A DNA stretch of 64,000 bases from Streptomyces humicola (GTDB lineage Bacteria > Actinomycetota > Actinomycetes > Streptomycetales > Streptomycetaceae). Below are positions 1 to 8,005 of this stretch, piece after piece. The position numbers were made by a program, and so were the translations under genes. Where the stretch lies: positions 1 to 64,000 of the forward strand of contig NZ_JANFNG010000015.1 in the NCBI RefSeq assembly GCF_024436035.1. The letters run 5' to 3'. The notes under the pieces were generated by a model that did no database searches, was not told where the DNA came from, and worked only from the letters and a program-made list of their open reading frames with translations. Within the stretch, counting starts at the first letter, position 1. Each line of letters starts with the position of its first letter.

Positions 1-1
1 C

Positions 2-64
2 GAACAATCCACCGACGCCATCGTCATCCACCACCCCGAAGCCACATACTTCAACGCGCGATGA
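2..64 (+). CDS. C-terminal end of an upstream gene, probably methionine synthase (metH)
   Basis: An open frame enters from the left edge and stops with TGA at 62-64, giving 20 residues that include HHPEATYFNAR. The ending resembles what I remember of actinobacterial cobalamin-dependent methionine synthase C-termini. Gene order in S. coelicolor, as I recall it, places metH next to a HAD hydrolase. Only the tail is visible, so the identification rests on memory of synteny and is tentative. No start or domain can be checked here. Confidence 0.45.
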   Translation, partial: EQSTDAIVIHHPEATYFNAR

Positions 65-144
65 CATGAGGTAACAGGCTGACCACGGTACGGCGGGCGT
101 CACGCGCGCCAGATCTGTAACAGTCGTACACTGGACGATCCGGT

Positions 145-189
145 AGAGGCCGGTCGCCCGCCGTGAAGCATGGCGTGCGACCGGCCTCT
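145..189 (+). terminator. 13-bp perfect inverted repeat in the leader of the HAD gene
   Basis: Positions 145-157 (AGAGGCCGGTCGC) are exactly complementary to 177-189, with a 19-nt loop. No T-tract follows. The hairpin ends about 10 nt before the Shine-Dalgarno of the HAD hydrolase gene. It could terminate the upstream gene or act as a structured leader that modulates translation of the downstream gene. Confidence 0.55.
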
Positions 190-216
190 CCGCCCCCCTA
201 CGGAGGTGCAACCCGG

Positions 217-912
217 ATGACCAGCAGCATTCCCGCCGTCCAGTCATGGCAGGCCGATGGCCCGGCCCTGCAGGCCGTGCTCCTCGACATGGACGGCACT
301 CTGGTGGACACCGAGGGATTCTGGTGGAAGGCCGAATCGGAGGTCTTCGCCGAGCTCGGACACGTCCTCGACGAAGAGCACCGGCACGTGGTGGTCGGCG
401 GTCCGATGTCCCGGAGCGTCTCCCATCTGATCTCCGTCACCGGAGTGGACCTCACCCTCACCGAGCTGTCGGTGCTCATCAACGCGCGCTTCGTCGACCT
501 CATCGGGCGCGGAGTCCCGTTGATGCCGGGCGCACGCAGGCTGCTCGCCGAGCTCGCCGCCCACGAGGTGCCCACCGCGCTGGTCTCGGCCTCGCACCGG
601 CAGATCATCGACACCGTGCTGCGCTCGCTGGGGGCGGAGTACTTCGCGCTCTCAATCGCCGGTGACGAGGTGCGGCGGACCAAGCCGCATCCCGATCCCT
701 ACCTCTTGGCCGCCGCGGGTCTGGGCGCCGATCCGGCGCGCTGCGTGGTCGTCGAGGACACCTTGACCGGAGTCACCTCCGCCGAAGCGGCCGGTTGCCG
801 GGTGCTCGCGGTTCCTTCCCTCGTACCCATCGGGCGAGCCCCGGGACGCAGTGTGGTGCCGTCCCTGGAGCACGTGGATCTCGCGTATCTGCGGGCGCTG
901 GTCGCGACGTGA
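217..912 (+). CDS. HAD-superfamily hydrolase, phosphoglycolate phosphatase/beta-phosphoglucomutase-like
   Basis: A 231-aa soluble phosphatase-type protein. Motif I is DMDGTLVDTE with nucleophile Asp24 and general acid/base Asp26. Motif II is the SAS stretch after TALV, the motif III Lys sits in RRTKPHP, and motif IV is VVVEDTLTG, whose Glu-Asp pair binds Mg2+. The helical cap lies between motifs I and II (subclass I). I chose ATG 217 because ACGGAGGTG lies 8 nt upstream; an in-frame GTG at 163 would place the start inside the leader hairpin. Substrate specificity cannot be read from the sequence. A sugar phosphate or phosphoglycolate is typical of the subfamily. Confidence 0.9.
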   Translation: MTSSIPAVQSWQADGPALQAVLLDMDGTLVDTEGFWWKAESEVFAELGHVLDEEHRHVVVGGPMSRSVSHLISVTGVDLTLTELSVLINARFVDLIGRGVPLMPGARRLLAELAAHEVPTALVSASHRQIIDTVLRSLGAEYFALSIAGDEVRRTKPHPDPYLLAAAGLGADPARCVVVEDTLTGVTSAEAAGCRVLAVPSLVPIGRAPGRSVVPSLEHVDLAYLRALVAT

Positions 913-1359
913 CGGGCGCGTGGAAGGCGCACCGGATGTCCTCAATCGTCACCACGACCGCCATCACTTGCTAGGTGTGATGTTTATCACTCGCCCCCCG
1001 GTCGACAGTCGAACATGTGTCTGCTCCTGACTCCGGTGACGGTACGTGAGTGGCGTCATTGTGTCCTGATTGGTCACACCGGGCGGAGAACGTTCCGGCG
1101 TCCGGATATCGAGACAGTCGATGCCGTTATCGCGGCGTGATGCCGCCTCAACTTCCCCGTGTTCTCGTGGGTTCGAGCGTTCCCACTAATGTCCTTGCTG
1201 GTCAATGCAGCCGCGTGCGCGGGGGCGCGAGGCGGCACACCAACCACCGGCGGCAGGACTGCAGTTGCCGGTAGGGATGATGTACGGGGGGGCGGGCGGC
1301 GCCGGCGTAGCGCCATCCGCAGCTGGAACCGCCGACGCCGATGAGGGAGACCAACGAGG
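913..1359. other. 447-bp intergenic region before the substrate-binding protein gene
   Basis: I see no convincing gene here; short frames lack ribosome sites and family features. The region contains a CRP-like palindrome at 977-990 and presumably the promoter and a long leader for the binding-protein gene at 1360. A GAGGGAGA run at 1343-1350 and CGAGG at 1355-1359 lie directly before its ATG. Confidence 0.6.
977..990. promoter_or_regulatory. CRP-like palindrome GTGAT-N4-ATCAC
   Basis: GTGATGTTTATCAC is a perfect 5-bp inverted repeat. It fits the GTG-N8-CAC skeleton of Crp/Fnr-family operators; as I recall, the Streptomyces Crp consensus is GTG(N)6GNCAC, from which this differs at one position. 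It lies about 370 bp upstream of the peptide-binding protein gene and 65 bp after the HAD gene. Confidence 0.4.
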
Positions 1360-2970
1360 ATGAATCGCAAGCTACTGGTGCTGCCGGCCATGGTGGGGCT
1401 CATTGCTCCCGCTCTGGCGGGATGCGGTGGTTCGAACGGCGGCAGCGGTGGCAGCGGCAATGCCATCGTCGTGGGCACGACCGACCAGATACAGACGAGC
1501 CCGGGTGACGGCGCTCCGCTCGACCCGGCTGCCGCGTACACCATCGACGAATGGGACGTGCTGCGCAACACCTTCCAGACGTTGCTGAGCATGCCGCCCA
1601 CCGGCACCGACCCGGTTCCGGACGCCGCTTCGTCCTGCTCGTTCACCGACGCGGCCGGCCAGAACTACCGCTGCACCATGCGCAGCGGCCTGGAGTTCTC
1701 CAACGGCGATCCGCTCACCGCGACCGACGTGAAGTTCTCCATCGACCGGTCGCTGCACATCCAGGACCCCAACGGTCCGTCCTCGCTGCTCGACAACATC
1801 GCCTCCGTGCAGACGCCGGACGACTCGACCGTCGTCTTCCATCTCAAGACGCCGGACGCCACCTTCCCCTTGAAGCTCGCCACGCCGGCCGCGGCCATCG
1901 TCGACAGCAAGGTCTACTCGGCGGACAAGGTCCGTGACGGCTACCAGATCACCGGCTCCGGCCCGTACACGCTGGACTCGCTCACCCCCGGCGACAAGGC
2001 GGTCTTCTCCAAGAACCCGCACTACAAGGGCGCGTACACGCTCAACAACAGCAAGATCGAGCTGCGGTTCTTCAAGAGCTCCGAGGCGATGCAGTCGGCG
2101 CTGCAGGCCGGGACCATCGACGTGATGAACCGGACGATGACCCCGGCCCAGATCGCGGCTCTCCAGACCAGCACCGCCAAGTCGCAGAGCCAGAACATCC
2201 AGCTGACCCAGGCGCCTGGCACCGAGATCCGCTACCTGGTGTTCAACACCAACGACCCGTCGGTGAAGAACGTGGCCGTGCGCAAGGCCGTGGCCCAGCT
2301 CGTCGACCGCGAGGCGCTGGTCCGGGACGTGTACGCGCGCACCGCGCAGCCGCTGTACTCGATGGTCCCGCAGGGCATCACCGGGCACACCAACTCGTTC
2401 TTCAACCTCTACGGCGACCCGAACCCCGCCGCGGCCCGCTCCACGCTCCAGAAGGCCGGCATCTCCACGCCGGTGCCGCTCACGCTCAGCTACACCACCG
2501 ATCACTACGGAAGCGTGACCGCGCAGGAGTTCGCCGAGCTGAAGCAGCAGCTCGAAGCGAGCGGCCTGTTCACCGTGACGCTGCAGGGCGTGCCGTGGCA
2601 GCAGTTCCGGCCCGATGAGCAGAAGGGCAAGTACGCCGTCTACGGGATGGGCTGGTTCCCCGACTTCCCTGACCCGGACAACTACATCGCCCCGTTCTTC
2701 GGCAAGAACAACTTCCTCGGCAGCCCGTACAACAACAGCGACATCGAGAACAACCTGATCCCGCGCACCCGCCAGCAGGCGGAGCGCAGCTCGACGGTGG
2801 GCAGCTTCCAGCAGGCCCAGGACGAGATCGCGCAGGACGTGCCGTTCCTGCCGCTGTGGCAGGGACAGCAGTACCTGGCGGCCAGGTCCGACATCACCGG
2901 CACCGAGTGGGCGCTCAACGCCTCCTCCGAGCTGCAGTACTGGGAGCTCGGGCGCGGCGTGACGAGCTGA
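1360..2970 (+). CDS. Peptide/nickel-type ABC transporter substrate-binding lipoprotein (SBP family 5)
   Basis: A 536-aa protein with a lipoprotein signal: a basic start, a hydrophobic core and a lipobox ALAGC with lipidated Cys22, followed by a Gly/Ser linker. The body has the order and length of family 5 extracellular solute-binding proteins (DppA/OppA type), including the central segment with DVMNRTM and the C-terminal FPDFPDPDNY region typical of the peptide-binding lobe. It would capture oligopeptides or related solutes outside the membrane. No permease or ATPase gene adjoins it: the next gene is convergent and unrelated, so it must share a transporter encoded elsewhere or act as a sensor. 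ATG 1360 follows a purine-rich site. Confidence 0.88.
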   Translation: MNRKLLVLPAMVGLIAPALAGCGGSNGGSGGSGNAIVVGTTDQIQTSPGDGAPLDPAAAYTIDEWDVLRNTFQTLLSMPPTGTDPVPDAASSCSFTDAAGQNYRCTMRSGLEFSNGDPLTATDVKFSIDRSLHIQDPNGPSSLLDNIASVQTPDDSTVVFHLKTPDATFPLKLATPAAAIVDSKVYSADKVRDGYQITGSGPYTLDSLTPGDKAVFSKNPHYKGAYTLNNSKIELRFFKSSEAMQSALQAGTIDVMNRTMTPAQIAALQTSTAKSQSQNIQLTQAPGTEIRYLVFNTNDPSVKNVAVRKAVAQLVDREALVRDVYARTAQPLYSMVPQGITGHTNSFFNLYGDPNPAAARSTLQKAGISTPVPLTLSYTTDHYGSVTAQEFAELKQQLEASGLFTVTLQGVPWQQFRPDEQKGKYAVYGMGWFPDFPDPDNYIAPFFGKNNFLGSPYNNSDIENNLIPRTRQQAERSSTVGSFQQAQDEIAQDVPFLPLWQGQQYLAARSDITGTEWALNASSELQYWELGRGVTS

Positions 2971-2987
2971 CCCCGCTCATCCGGGGA

Positions 2988-3017
2988 GCCCTGGGACGGC
3001 TCAGGCCGTCCCGGGGC
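2988..3017. terminator. Bidirectional hairpin between convergent genes
   Basis: GGGACGGC at 2993-3000 pairs with GCCGTCCC at 3005-3012 around a TCAG loop. The stem extends through a G-T pair to 2988-3017. It overlaps the stop codon of the response regulator on the minus strand and follows the binding-protein gene by 17 nt, so it can end transcripts from both sides. Confidence 0.65.
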
Positions 3018-3672
3018 GGACCAGGCCGCTCTCGTATGCGTACACCGCGGCCTGCACCCGGTCGCGCAGGCCGAGCTTGGTCAGGACGTGCCCCACGTGC
3101 GTCTTGACCGTGGTCTCGCTGACGAATAGCTCGGCCGCGATCTCCGCGTTCGACAGGCCGCGCGCCACCAGTTTGAGCACCTCGACCTCACGCTCCGTCA
3201 GCGTGTGCAACGCCTGCGGCACTGGCTCGTCACCCGACGGCAGCTTGCCCGCGTACTTGTCGAGGAGCCGCCGGGTGATGCTCGGCGCCAGCATGGCTTC
3301 TCCCGCCGCGACGACCCGGATCGCCTGCACGAGCTCGGCGGCTGGGGCGTCCTTGAGCAGAAAACCGCTGGCGCCCGCGCGCAGCGCCTCCACCACGTAC
3401 TCGTCCAGGTCGAAGGTGGTCAGCACCAGCACCTTCGCCGGGCCGTCGCGGCCCGGTCCGGTGATCTGGCGGGTGGCCTCCACCCCGTCCATCCGCGGCA
3501 TGCGGATGTCCATGAGCACCACGTCGGGCTGGAGCGCCCGCACCTGTTCGAGCGCCTGCACACCGTCTCCGGCCTCGCCGACGACGGCCAGGTCGTGCTC
3601 CGCCTCCAGGATCATCCGGAACCCGGTGCGCAGCAGCGGCTGGTCGTCTACCAGCAGGACGCGGATAGCCAC
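3001..3672 (-). CDS. NarL/FixJ-family response regulator (REC + LuxR HTH), orphan
   Basis: A 223-aa two-component regulator. The receiver domain (about residues 3-120) has the acidic pocket Asp9/Asp10, phospho-acceptor Asp55 in VVLMDIRMP, the switch Thr in LTTFD and Lys107. A LuxR-type helix-turn-helix follows (LTEREVEVLKLVARG ... SETTVKTHV). GTG 3672 is chosen because GGAGGAG lies 5 nt upstream; a longer frame exists but lacks this site. No sensor kinase is adjacent, which is unusual because NarL-type pairs are normally co-transcribed. The nearest kinase in the window is about 42 kb away and also unpaired. The signal and targets are unknown. Confidence 0.92.
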   Translation of the reverse strand: MAIRVLLVDDQPLLRTGFRMILEAEHDLAVVGEAGDGVQALEQVRALQPDVVLMDIRMPRMDGVEATRQITGPGRDGPAKVLVLTTFDLDEYVVEALRAGASGFLLKDAPAAELVQAIRVVAAGEAMLAPSITRRLLDKYAGKLPSGDEPVPQALHTLTEREVEVLKLVARGLSNAEIAAELFVSETTVKTHVGHVLTKLGLRDRVQAAVYAYESGLVRPGTA

Positions 3673-3723
3673 GTGATCTCCTCCACCTCGGCCAGGTCGG
3701 ATCGGCCGATCCCCCATTCTTCC

Positions 3724-4659
3724 CTAGCGCGCCTGGTCCACCGGCACCGCCCGCGGGGCGGGAACGGGCAGCGGGTACACCGGGGGAGTGCCGCCGAACT
3801 CGGGACAGAACTGCTGATGGTCGCACCAGTCACAGAGCCTGCCCGGCCGCGGCCGCCAGTCGCCGGTCTCGGTGGCGCGGCGGATCGCGTCCCACAGAGC
3901 GAGCAGCTTGCGCTCCGTGGAGCGCAGATCGTGCTCACCGGGGTCGTAGGTCACCACGTCGCCGCTGCCGAGGTAGACCAGTTGCAGCCGCCGTGGCACG
4001 GTGCCGCGCAGCCGCCACAGCACGAGCGCGTAGAACTTCATCTGGAACAGCGCCTCCGCAGCGAACTCGGGCCTCGGCGCCTTGCCCGTCTTGTAGTCCA
4101 CCACGCGCAGCTCGCCCGTCGGAGCCACATCCAGCCGGTCCACGTAGCCGCGCAGCACCAGCCCGGAATCCAGCGTCGTCTCCACGTACAGCTCGCGCTC
4201 CGCGGGTTCGAGACGTGTCGGGTCCTCCAGCGAGAACCACCGCTCCACCAGCGCCTCGGCGCCCTGCAGCCACTGCGCGAGCCGCTCGCCCGCCGTCTGC
4301 TCCCCGCCGTCACCGCCGCTTGCGCTGTCCCCGTGGTCCGGGAACAGCTCGGCGAGCTCGGGCCGGGCCGCAAGCAGCCTCTCCCACTCCGGGGTGACCA
4401 GCGAGCGCGCCAGGGCTGCCGTGCGCTCGCCCGCCGGTACGTCGAAGAGTCTTTCGAGCACCGAGTGCACGACCGTGCCGCGGGTGGCGGCGGGGCTCGG
4501 CTTCTCCGGCAGCTTGTCGATGACCCGGAACCGGTAGAGCAGGGGGCACTGCATGAAGTCGCTCGCACGGGAGGGCGACAGCGAGGACGGAGGCCTGGCG
4601 GCGGGGGGCCGGGACGCGGCGGGTTCTGAGGGTTCGGCGGGTTCGGTCGTGGTGCCCAT
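3724..4659 (-). CDS. RecB-family PD-(D/E)XK nuclease with a predicted 4Fe-4S cluster
   Basis: A 311-aa nuclease of the PDDEXK_1/AddB C-terminal type. A Pro/Ala-rich tail precedes SRASDFMQCPLLYRF, which carries the first cluster cysteine (Cys38). GTVVHS follows, then the active-site region GYVDRLDV ... VVDYKTGK (catalytic Asp and Lys) and a C-terminal CDWCDHQQFC triplet completing a Cys-Cys3 iron-sulfur staple as in AddB. It probably processes DNA ends. A homologue sits beside trmI and mpa in Mycobacterium (Rv2119, from memory), so the linkage is conserved. The ATG lies only 8 nt after a -10 hexamer, implying a leaderless or near-leaderless mRNA from a DNA-damage-type promoter. Confidence 0.9.
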   Translation of the reverse strand: MGTTTEPAEPSEPAASRPPAARPPSSLSPSRASDFMQCPLLYRFRVIDKLPEKPSPAATRGTVVHSVLERLFDVPAGERTAALARSLVTPEWERLLAARPELAELFPDHGDSASGGDGGEQTAGERLAQWLQGAEALVERWFSLEDPTRLEPAERELYVETTLDSGLVLRGYVDRLDVAPTGELRVVDYKTGKAPRPEFAAEALFQMKFYALVLWRLRGTVPRRLQLVYLGSGDVVTYDPGEHDLRSTERKLLALWDAIRRATETGDWRPRPGRLCDWCDHQQFCPEFGGTPPVYPLPVPAPRAVPVDQAR

Positions 4660-4667
4660 GGCAGCAG

Positions 4668-4690
4668 ACCCTACGGCCTGCCACTGACAC
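4668..4690 (-). promoter_or_regulatory. PafBC/RecA-NDp-type promoter of the RecB-like nuclease gene
   Basis: Reading the minus strand, GTGTCAGTG (4690-4682) is followed by exactly 8 nt and then TAGGGT (4673-4668). This matches the actinobacterial LexA-independent damage promoter TTGTCRGTG-N8-TANNNT at 8 of 9 upstream bases and all fixed -10 bases. The start codon is 8 nt further on. The activators PafB and PafC are encoded about 14 kb away. Confidence 0.7.
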
Positions 4691-4735
4691 CCTACGAACC
4701 GTCGTTACCATCGACGTCGGACGCCCACGCACTGC

Positions 4736-5974
4736 ATGATCGGTCCGGTGGGTTCATCGAACGATGGGGACAGCGTGAACAGAGGCGGGCAGCCGCAGTC
4801 CGGCAAACCCGAGCGTGAGGCGGGCGGCGGCATCCTGATGGGCCGGCCGTTCGGCGTCCCGGTCTACGTGGCCCCCAGCTGGTTCCTCGTCGCCGCCCTG
4901 ATCACCTGGGTGTTCGGGGGCCAGCTCGACCATGTGCTGCCCGGTCTCGGTGCCGCACGCTACCTGGTCTCGCTCTTCTTCGCAGTGGCCTTCTACGCCT
5001 CCGTGCTCGTCCACGAACTCGCCCACACCGTCGCGGCGCTCCGCTTCAAGCTGCCCGTGCGCCGCATCCAGCTGCAGTTCTTCGGTGGGGTCTCCGAGAT
5101 CGAGCGGGAAACGGAAAGCCCCGGGCGGGAATTCGTCCTCGCCTTCGTCGGCCCGCTGCTCTCCCTCTTCCTCTCCGGCGTCTTCTACCTCGGCATGCGA
5201 GGTGTCTCGCCCGGCACCGTGCCGGGCGTCCTGCTCGCCGGGCTGATGATCAGCAATCTGATCGTCGCCGTCTTCAACCTCCTGCCCGGCCTGCCGCTCG
5301 ACGGCGGCCGGATGCTGCGCGCCGTGGTGTGGAAGATCAGCGGCAAGCCCATGACGGGCACCATCGCGGCGGCCTGGACCGGCCGGGCGCTCGCCGTCGC
5401 CGTCCTGATCGGCCTGCCGATGCTCTCCTACACCGGGGCGATCAGCGACACCGCGGCGAGCAGCGGAGCCGACTCGCTCACCGACGCCCTGCTCGCGGCG
5501 ATTCTCGCCGCCATCATCTGGACCGGCGCGGGAAGCAGCCTGCGCATGGCCCGCCTCCGCGAACGCCTCCCCGAGCTGCGGGCCCGCACCCTGACCCGCC
5601 GGGCCGTGCCCGTCACCCCGGACACCCCGCTCGCCGAGGCGCTGCGACGTGCGAACGAGGCGGGCGCACGGGCGCTGGTGGTCGTCGACTCCCGCGGCAA
5701 CGCCACCGGCCTGGTCCGGGAGGCCGCGATCGTCACCGTCCCCGAGCACCGCCGCCCGTGGGTCGCCGTCAGCGGGCTCACCCAGGACCTGCGGCCCGGC
5801 ATGCGCGTCTCGGCGGAGCTGGCGGGCGAGGAGCTACTGGAGAGCCTGCGATCCAGCCCGGCGACCGAGTATCTCGTCGTGGAGCCCACCGGCGAGATCT
5901 ACGGAGTGCTCGCGACCTCCGACGTCGAGCGGGCCTTCCTCCAGGCCATGGGGACGGCGCCGACGGGCCGCTGA
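4736..5974 (+). CDS. Site-2 protease family M50B metallopeptidase with tandem CBS domains
   Basis: An integral-membrane zinc protease of up to 412 aa. After a hydrophilic N-terminus come GRPFGVPVYVAPSW and a first membrane helix. The zinc site HELAH follows at about residues 101-105, with a second motif LLPGLPLDGGRM whose Asp is the third ligand. Several more membrane segments precede a cytoplasmic CBS pair (about residues 280-405, VPVTPDTPLAEALRRA ... GVLATSDVERA) that probably senses adenosyl nucleotides. Such proteins cleave membrane-spanning substrates. The start is uncertain: ATG 4736 gives the longest frame, while GTG 4775 with GGGGAC upstream is plausible and fits the usual family length. 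It is divergent from the RecB-like gene. Confidence 0.9.
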   Translation: MIGPVGSSNDGDSVNRGGQPQSGKPEREAGGGILMGRPFGVPVYVAPSWFLVAALITWVFGGQLDHVLPGLGAARYLVSLFFAVAFYASVLVHELAHTVAALRFKLPVRRIQLQFFGGVSEIERETESPGREFVLAFVGPLLSLFLSGVFYLGMRGVSPGTVPGVLLAGLMISNLIVAVFNLLPGLPLDGGRMLRAVVWKISGKPMTGTIAAAWTGRALAVAVLIGLPMLSYTGAISDTAASSGADSLTDALLAAILAAIIWTGAGSSLRMARLRERLPELRARTLTRRAVPVTPDTPLAEALRRANEAGARALVVVDSRGNATGLVREAAIVTVPEHRRPWVAVSGLTQDLRPGMRVSAELAGEELLESLRSSPATEYLVVEPTGEIYGVLATSDVERAFLQAMGTAPTGR

Positions 5975-5994
5975 CCTCCGATACCCTGGAGCAC

Positions 5995-6930
5995 ATGTCC
6001 GAACCGACCGGTGCAGCCCGCCGTCGCGGGCCCTTCCAGGTCGGGGACCAGGTCCAGCTCACCGACCCCAAGGGACGCCACCACACCTTCACGCTCGAAG
6101 CCGGGAAGAGTTTCCACACCCACAAGGGTTCCTTCCCGCACGACGAGCTGATCGGCGCTCCCGAGGGCACTGTTGTGCGTACCACCGGGAACATCGCCTA
6201 TCTCGCGTTGCGCCCGCTGCTCCCCGACTACGTCCTGTCCATGCCGCGCGGCGCCGCCGTGGTCTACCCCAAGGACGCGGGGCAGATCCTGGCCATGGCT
6301 GACATCTTCCCCGGCGCGCGTGTCGTCGAGGCAGGCGTCGGCTCCGGATCGCTCAGCTGCTTCCTGCTGCGCGCCATCGGCGACCAGGGCATGCTCCACT
6401 CGTACGAGCGACGGGCGGACTTCGCGGAGATCGCCGCGCAGAACGTGCGCCGCTACTTCGGCGCGGAGCACCCCGCCTGGCAGCTGACCGTCGGCGACCT
6501 GCAGGACCACCTCTGCGACACCGACGTCGACCGTGTCATCCTCGACATGCTCGCGCCCTGGGAGTGCCTCGACGCGGTCTCCAAGGCGCTCGTCCCCGGC
6601 GGCATGCTCTGCGCGTACGTCGCCACCACCACCCAGCTCGCCCGCACCGTCGAGGCGATCCGGGAGCACGGCACCTTCAACGAGCCGTCCGCCTGGGAAA
6701 CGATGGTGCGCACCTGGCACGTCGAAGGCCTCGCGGTGCGGCCCGACCACCGCATGATCGGGCACACCGGCTTCCTGCTCACCGCCCGCCGCCTCGCGGA
6801 CGGCGTCGAGCCGCCGCTGCGGCGGCGTCGGCCGTCTAAGGGCGCGTACGGGGAGGACTACGCAGGGTGGGGTGGCGAGAAGGACACCGCTCCTGGGAGT
6901 GGCAGCGGCGGGACGCCCCCAGCGGGCTGA
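5995..6930 (+). CDS. trmI: tRNA (adenine-58-N1)-methyltransferase TrmI
   Basis: A 311-aa SAM-dependent enzyme that makes m1A58 in the T-loop of tRNAs. The N-terminal beta-rich domain (FQVGDQVQLTDPKGRHH) leads into the Rossmann methyltransferase fold. The SAM motif is VVEAGVGSGSLS, the acidic ribose contact is in YERRADF, and LDMLAPWE is the catalytic loop signature of TrmI. The C-terminal tail (PLRRRRPSKGAYGEDY) is typical of the actinobacterial proteins. The start ATG 5995 is 20 nt after the protease stop, so the two may be co-transcribed. The linkage to the proteasome locus is also found in Mycobacterium (Rv2118c, from memory). Confidence 0.93.
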   Translation: MSEPTGAARRRGPFQVGDQVQLTDPKGRHHTFTLEAGKSFHTHKGSFPHDELIGAPEGTVVRTTGNIAYLALRPLLPDYVLSMPRGAAVVYPKDAGQILAMADIFPGARVVEAGVGSGSLSCFLLRAIGDQGMLHSYERRADFAEIAAQNVRRYFGAEHPAWQLTVGDLQDHLCDTDVDRVILDMLAPWECLDAVSKALVPGGMLCAYVATTTQLARTVEAIREHGTFNEPSAWETMVRTWHVEGLAVRPDHRMIGHTGFLLTARRLADGVEPPLRRRRPSKGAYGEDYAGWGGEKDTAPGSGSGGTPPAG

Positions 6931-6951
6931 GAATCGCCTCATCAACTCATC

Positions 6952-6993
6952 GGCGCCGCCGCCGGTTCCGTCACGGGAACCGGCGGCGGCGCC
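6952..6993 (+). terminator. Strong 18-bp hairpin terminator after trmI
   Basis: Positions 6952-6969 (GGCGCCGCCGCCGGTTCC) are perfectly complementary to 6976-6993 around a 6-nt loop. It begins 21 nt after the trmI stop. A T-rich tract is absent, as is common for Streptomyces terminators. Confidence 0.85.
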
Positions 6994-7125
6994 TCGTCGT
7001 CCCCACAGACGCGGCGCCTCACACGACCCGCGCCCCCGGCTGTTCCGGAGCCCTGTGACGTATGGCACCATGCTGGCCACCGATCACGCTCCACAGCACC
7101 CGCTCGAGCCCCAGGAGACAGCCGC

Positions 7126-7701
7126 GTGCAGCTTTCGGCAGGTCCGGACCTCCCCCACGCACGAAGCCGAGCCGGACACTGGCTCGCGACCGCCGCAGCG
7201 CTCGCCGCAGCCATCGGGGCGGGCACCTTCGTCCCGCACTCCGATGCCTCCGCCACCGCGACCGTCACCGAATCCTCCGGTGACGTGACACAGGGTGCGC
7301 CCGACCCGGCCGACGCCCGCTTCCCGCTGCACTGCGGGGGCGTGCCGGTGGACGTGGTCAGCCAGGCCTCCGCAGACCTCGACGGAGACGGCCGCCTCGA
7401 CACCGTGGCAGTGGTCCGCTGCGACTCCCCGACGGGGACGCCGCCCAGCGGAATGTACGTCCTGTCACCTCCAGCCACCCCCGCGTCGCGGCCGCGCATC
7501 ACTGGAACCCTGCTCGACCCTGGCAAGGGGCTCAGTGTGAAGGGGCTCGAGATAGACGGCCGCACCGTCGCGGCGACGCTGCTCGGTTATTCCTCGGATT
7601 CCGTGCCGCGCTGCTGTCCGGACCTGTCGCGCGGCTTCACCTGGAGCTGGCGCGATGGCCGATTTCTTACGCTGCCGGATCCCGGCGCGGGAAGTGTGTG
7701 A
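7126..7701 (+). CDS. Secreted protein with an FG-GAP/calcium-loop-like segment
   Basis: A 191-aa protein starting at GTG 7126, with AGGAG 8 nt upstream. The N-terminus is followed by a hydrophobic run (about residues 19-33, LATAAALAAAIGAGTF) that looks like a signal peptide with Ala-rich cleavage after DASA. The mature part has the acidic repeat ADLDGDGRLDTVAV, the D-x-D-x-D-G-x-x-D calcium-binding loop seen in FG-GAP/VCBS repeats, plus four cysteines (one CC pair) that could form disulfides outside the cell. Its function is unknown. It lies between trmI and the ferredoxin and is convergent to the latter. Confidence 0.75.
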   Translation: MQLSAGPDLPHARSRAGHWLATAAALAAAIGAGTFVPHSDASATATVTESSGDVTQGAPDPADARFPLHCGGVPVDVVSQASADLDGDGRLDTVAVVRCDSPTGTPPSGMYVLSPPATPASRPRITGTLLDPGKGLSVKGLEIDGRTVAATLLGYSSDSVPRCCPDLSRGFTWSWRDGRFLTLPDPGAGSV

Positions 7702-7714
7702 AAGGTGACCCGAA

Positions 7715-8005
7715 TCACTCGGTACCGGGGCCGTACACCTCGGTGCCGTCGGACACGCGGCGTACATGGATGCACTCGCCCGGGCACTCCTTGGCCGAGT
7801 CCGCCACCTCGCTGATCAGCGGCAGCGGCACCGGCACGGTTGCCCCGGCCTCGGTCCGCAACTGGTCGTCATCGCCCTTCACGTAGGCGAGCCCGTCGAT
7901 GTCCAGCTCGAATACCTCGGGTGCGTACTGCGCGCAGATGCCGTCACCGGTGCACAGATCCTGGTCGATCCAGACTTCAAGTGCTTCTCCGGCCGCCTCG
8001 CTCAC
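7715..8005 (-). CDS. Single-cluster ferredoxin (3Fe-4S or 4Fe-4S type)
   Basis: A 96-aa soluble electron carrier. The cluster ligands appear in DLCTGDGICAQYAPEVF and in AKECPGECIHV; the first block has C-x5-C spacing rather than the C-x2-C-x2-C of 4Fe-4S proteins, so a 3Fe-4S cluster is likely, as in P450-associated actinobacterial ferredoxins. GTG 8005 is preferred because a GAGG element lies just upstream; GTG 8011 in the same frame is an alternative. The gene faces away from the ATPase gene arc, and this ferredoxin-arc pairing is conserved in Streptomyces as I recall. The redox partner is not in the window. Confidence 0.88.
   Translation of the reverse strand: MSEAAGEALEVWIDQDLCTGDGICAQYAPEVFELDIDGLAYVKGDDDQLRTEAGATVPVPLPLISEVADSAKECPGECIHVRRVSDGTEVYGPGTE

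Noticed and set aside
145-216. Riboswitch (cobalamin or SAM type) before the HAD gene
   Set aside because: Only one simple hairpin is present; the conserved cores of those riboswitches are not seen.
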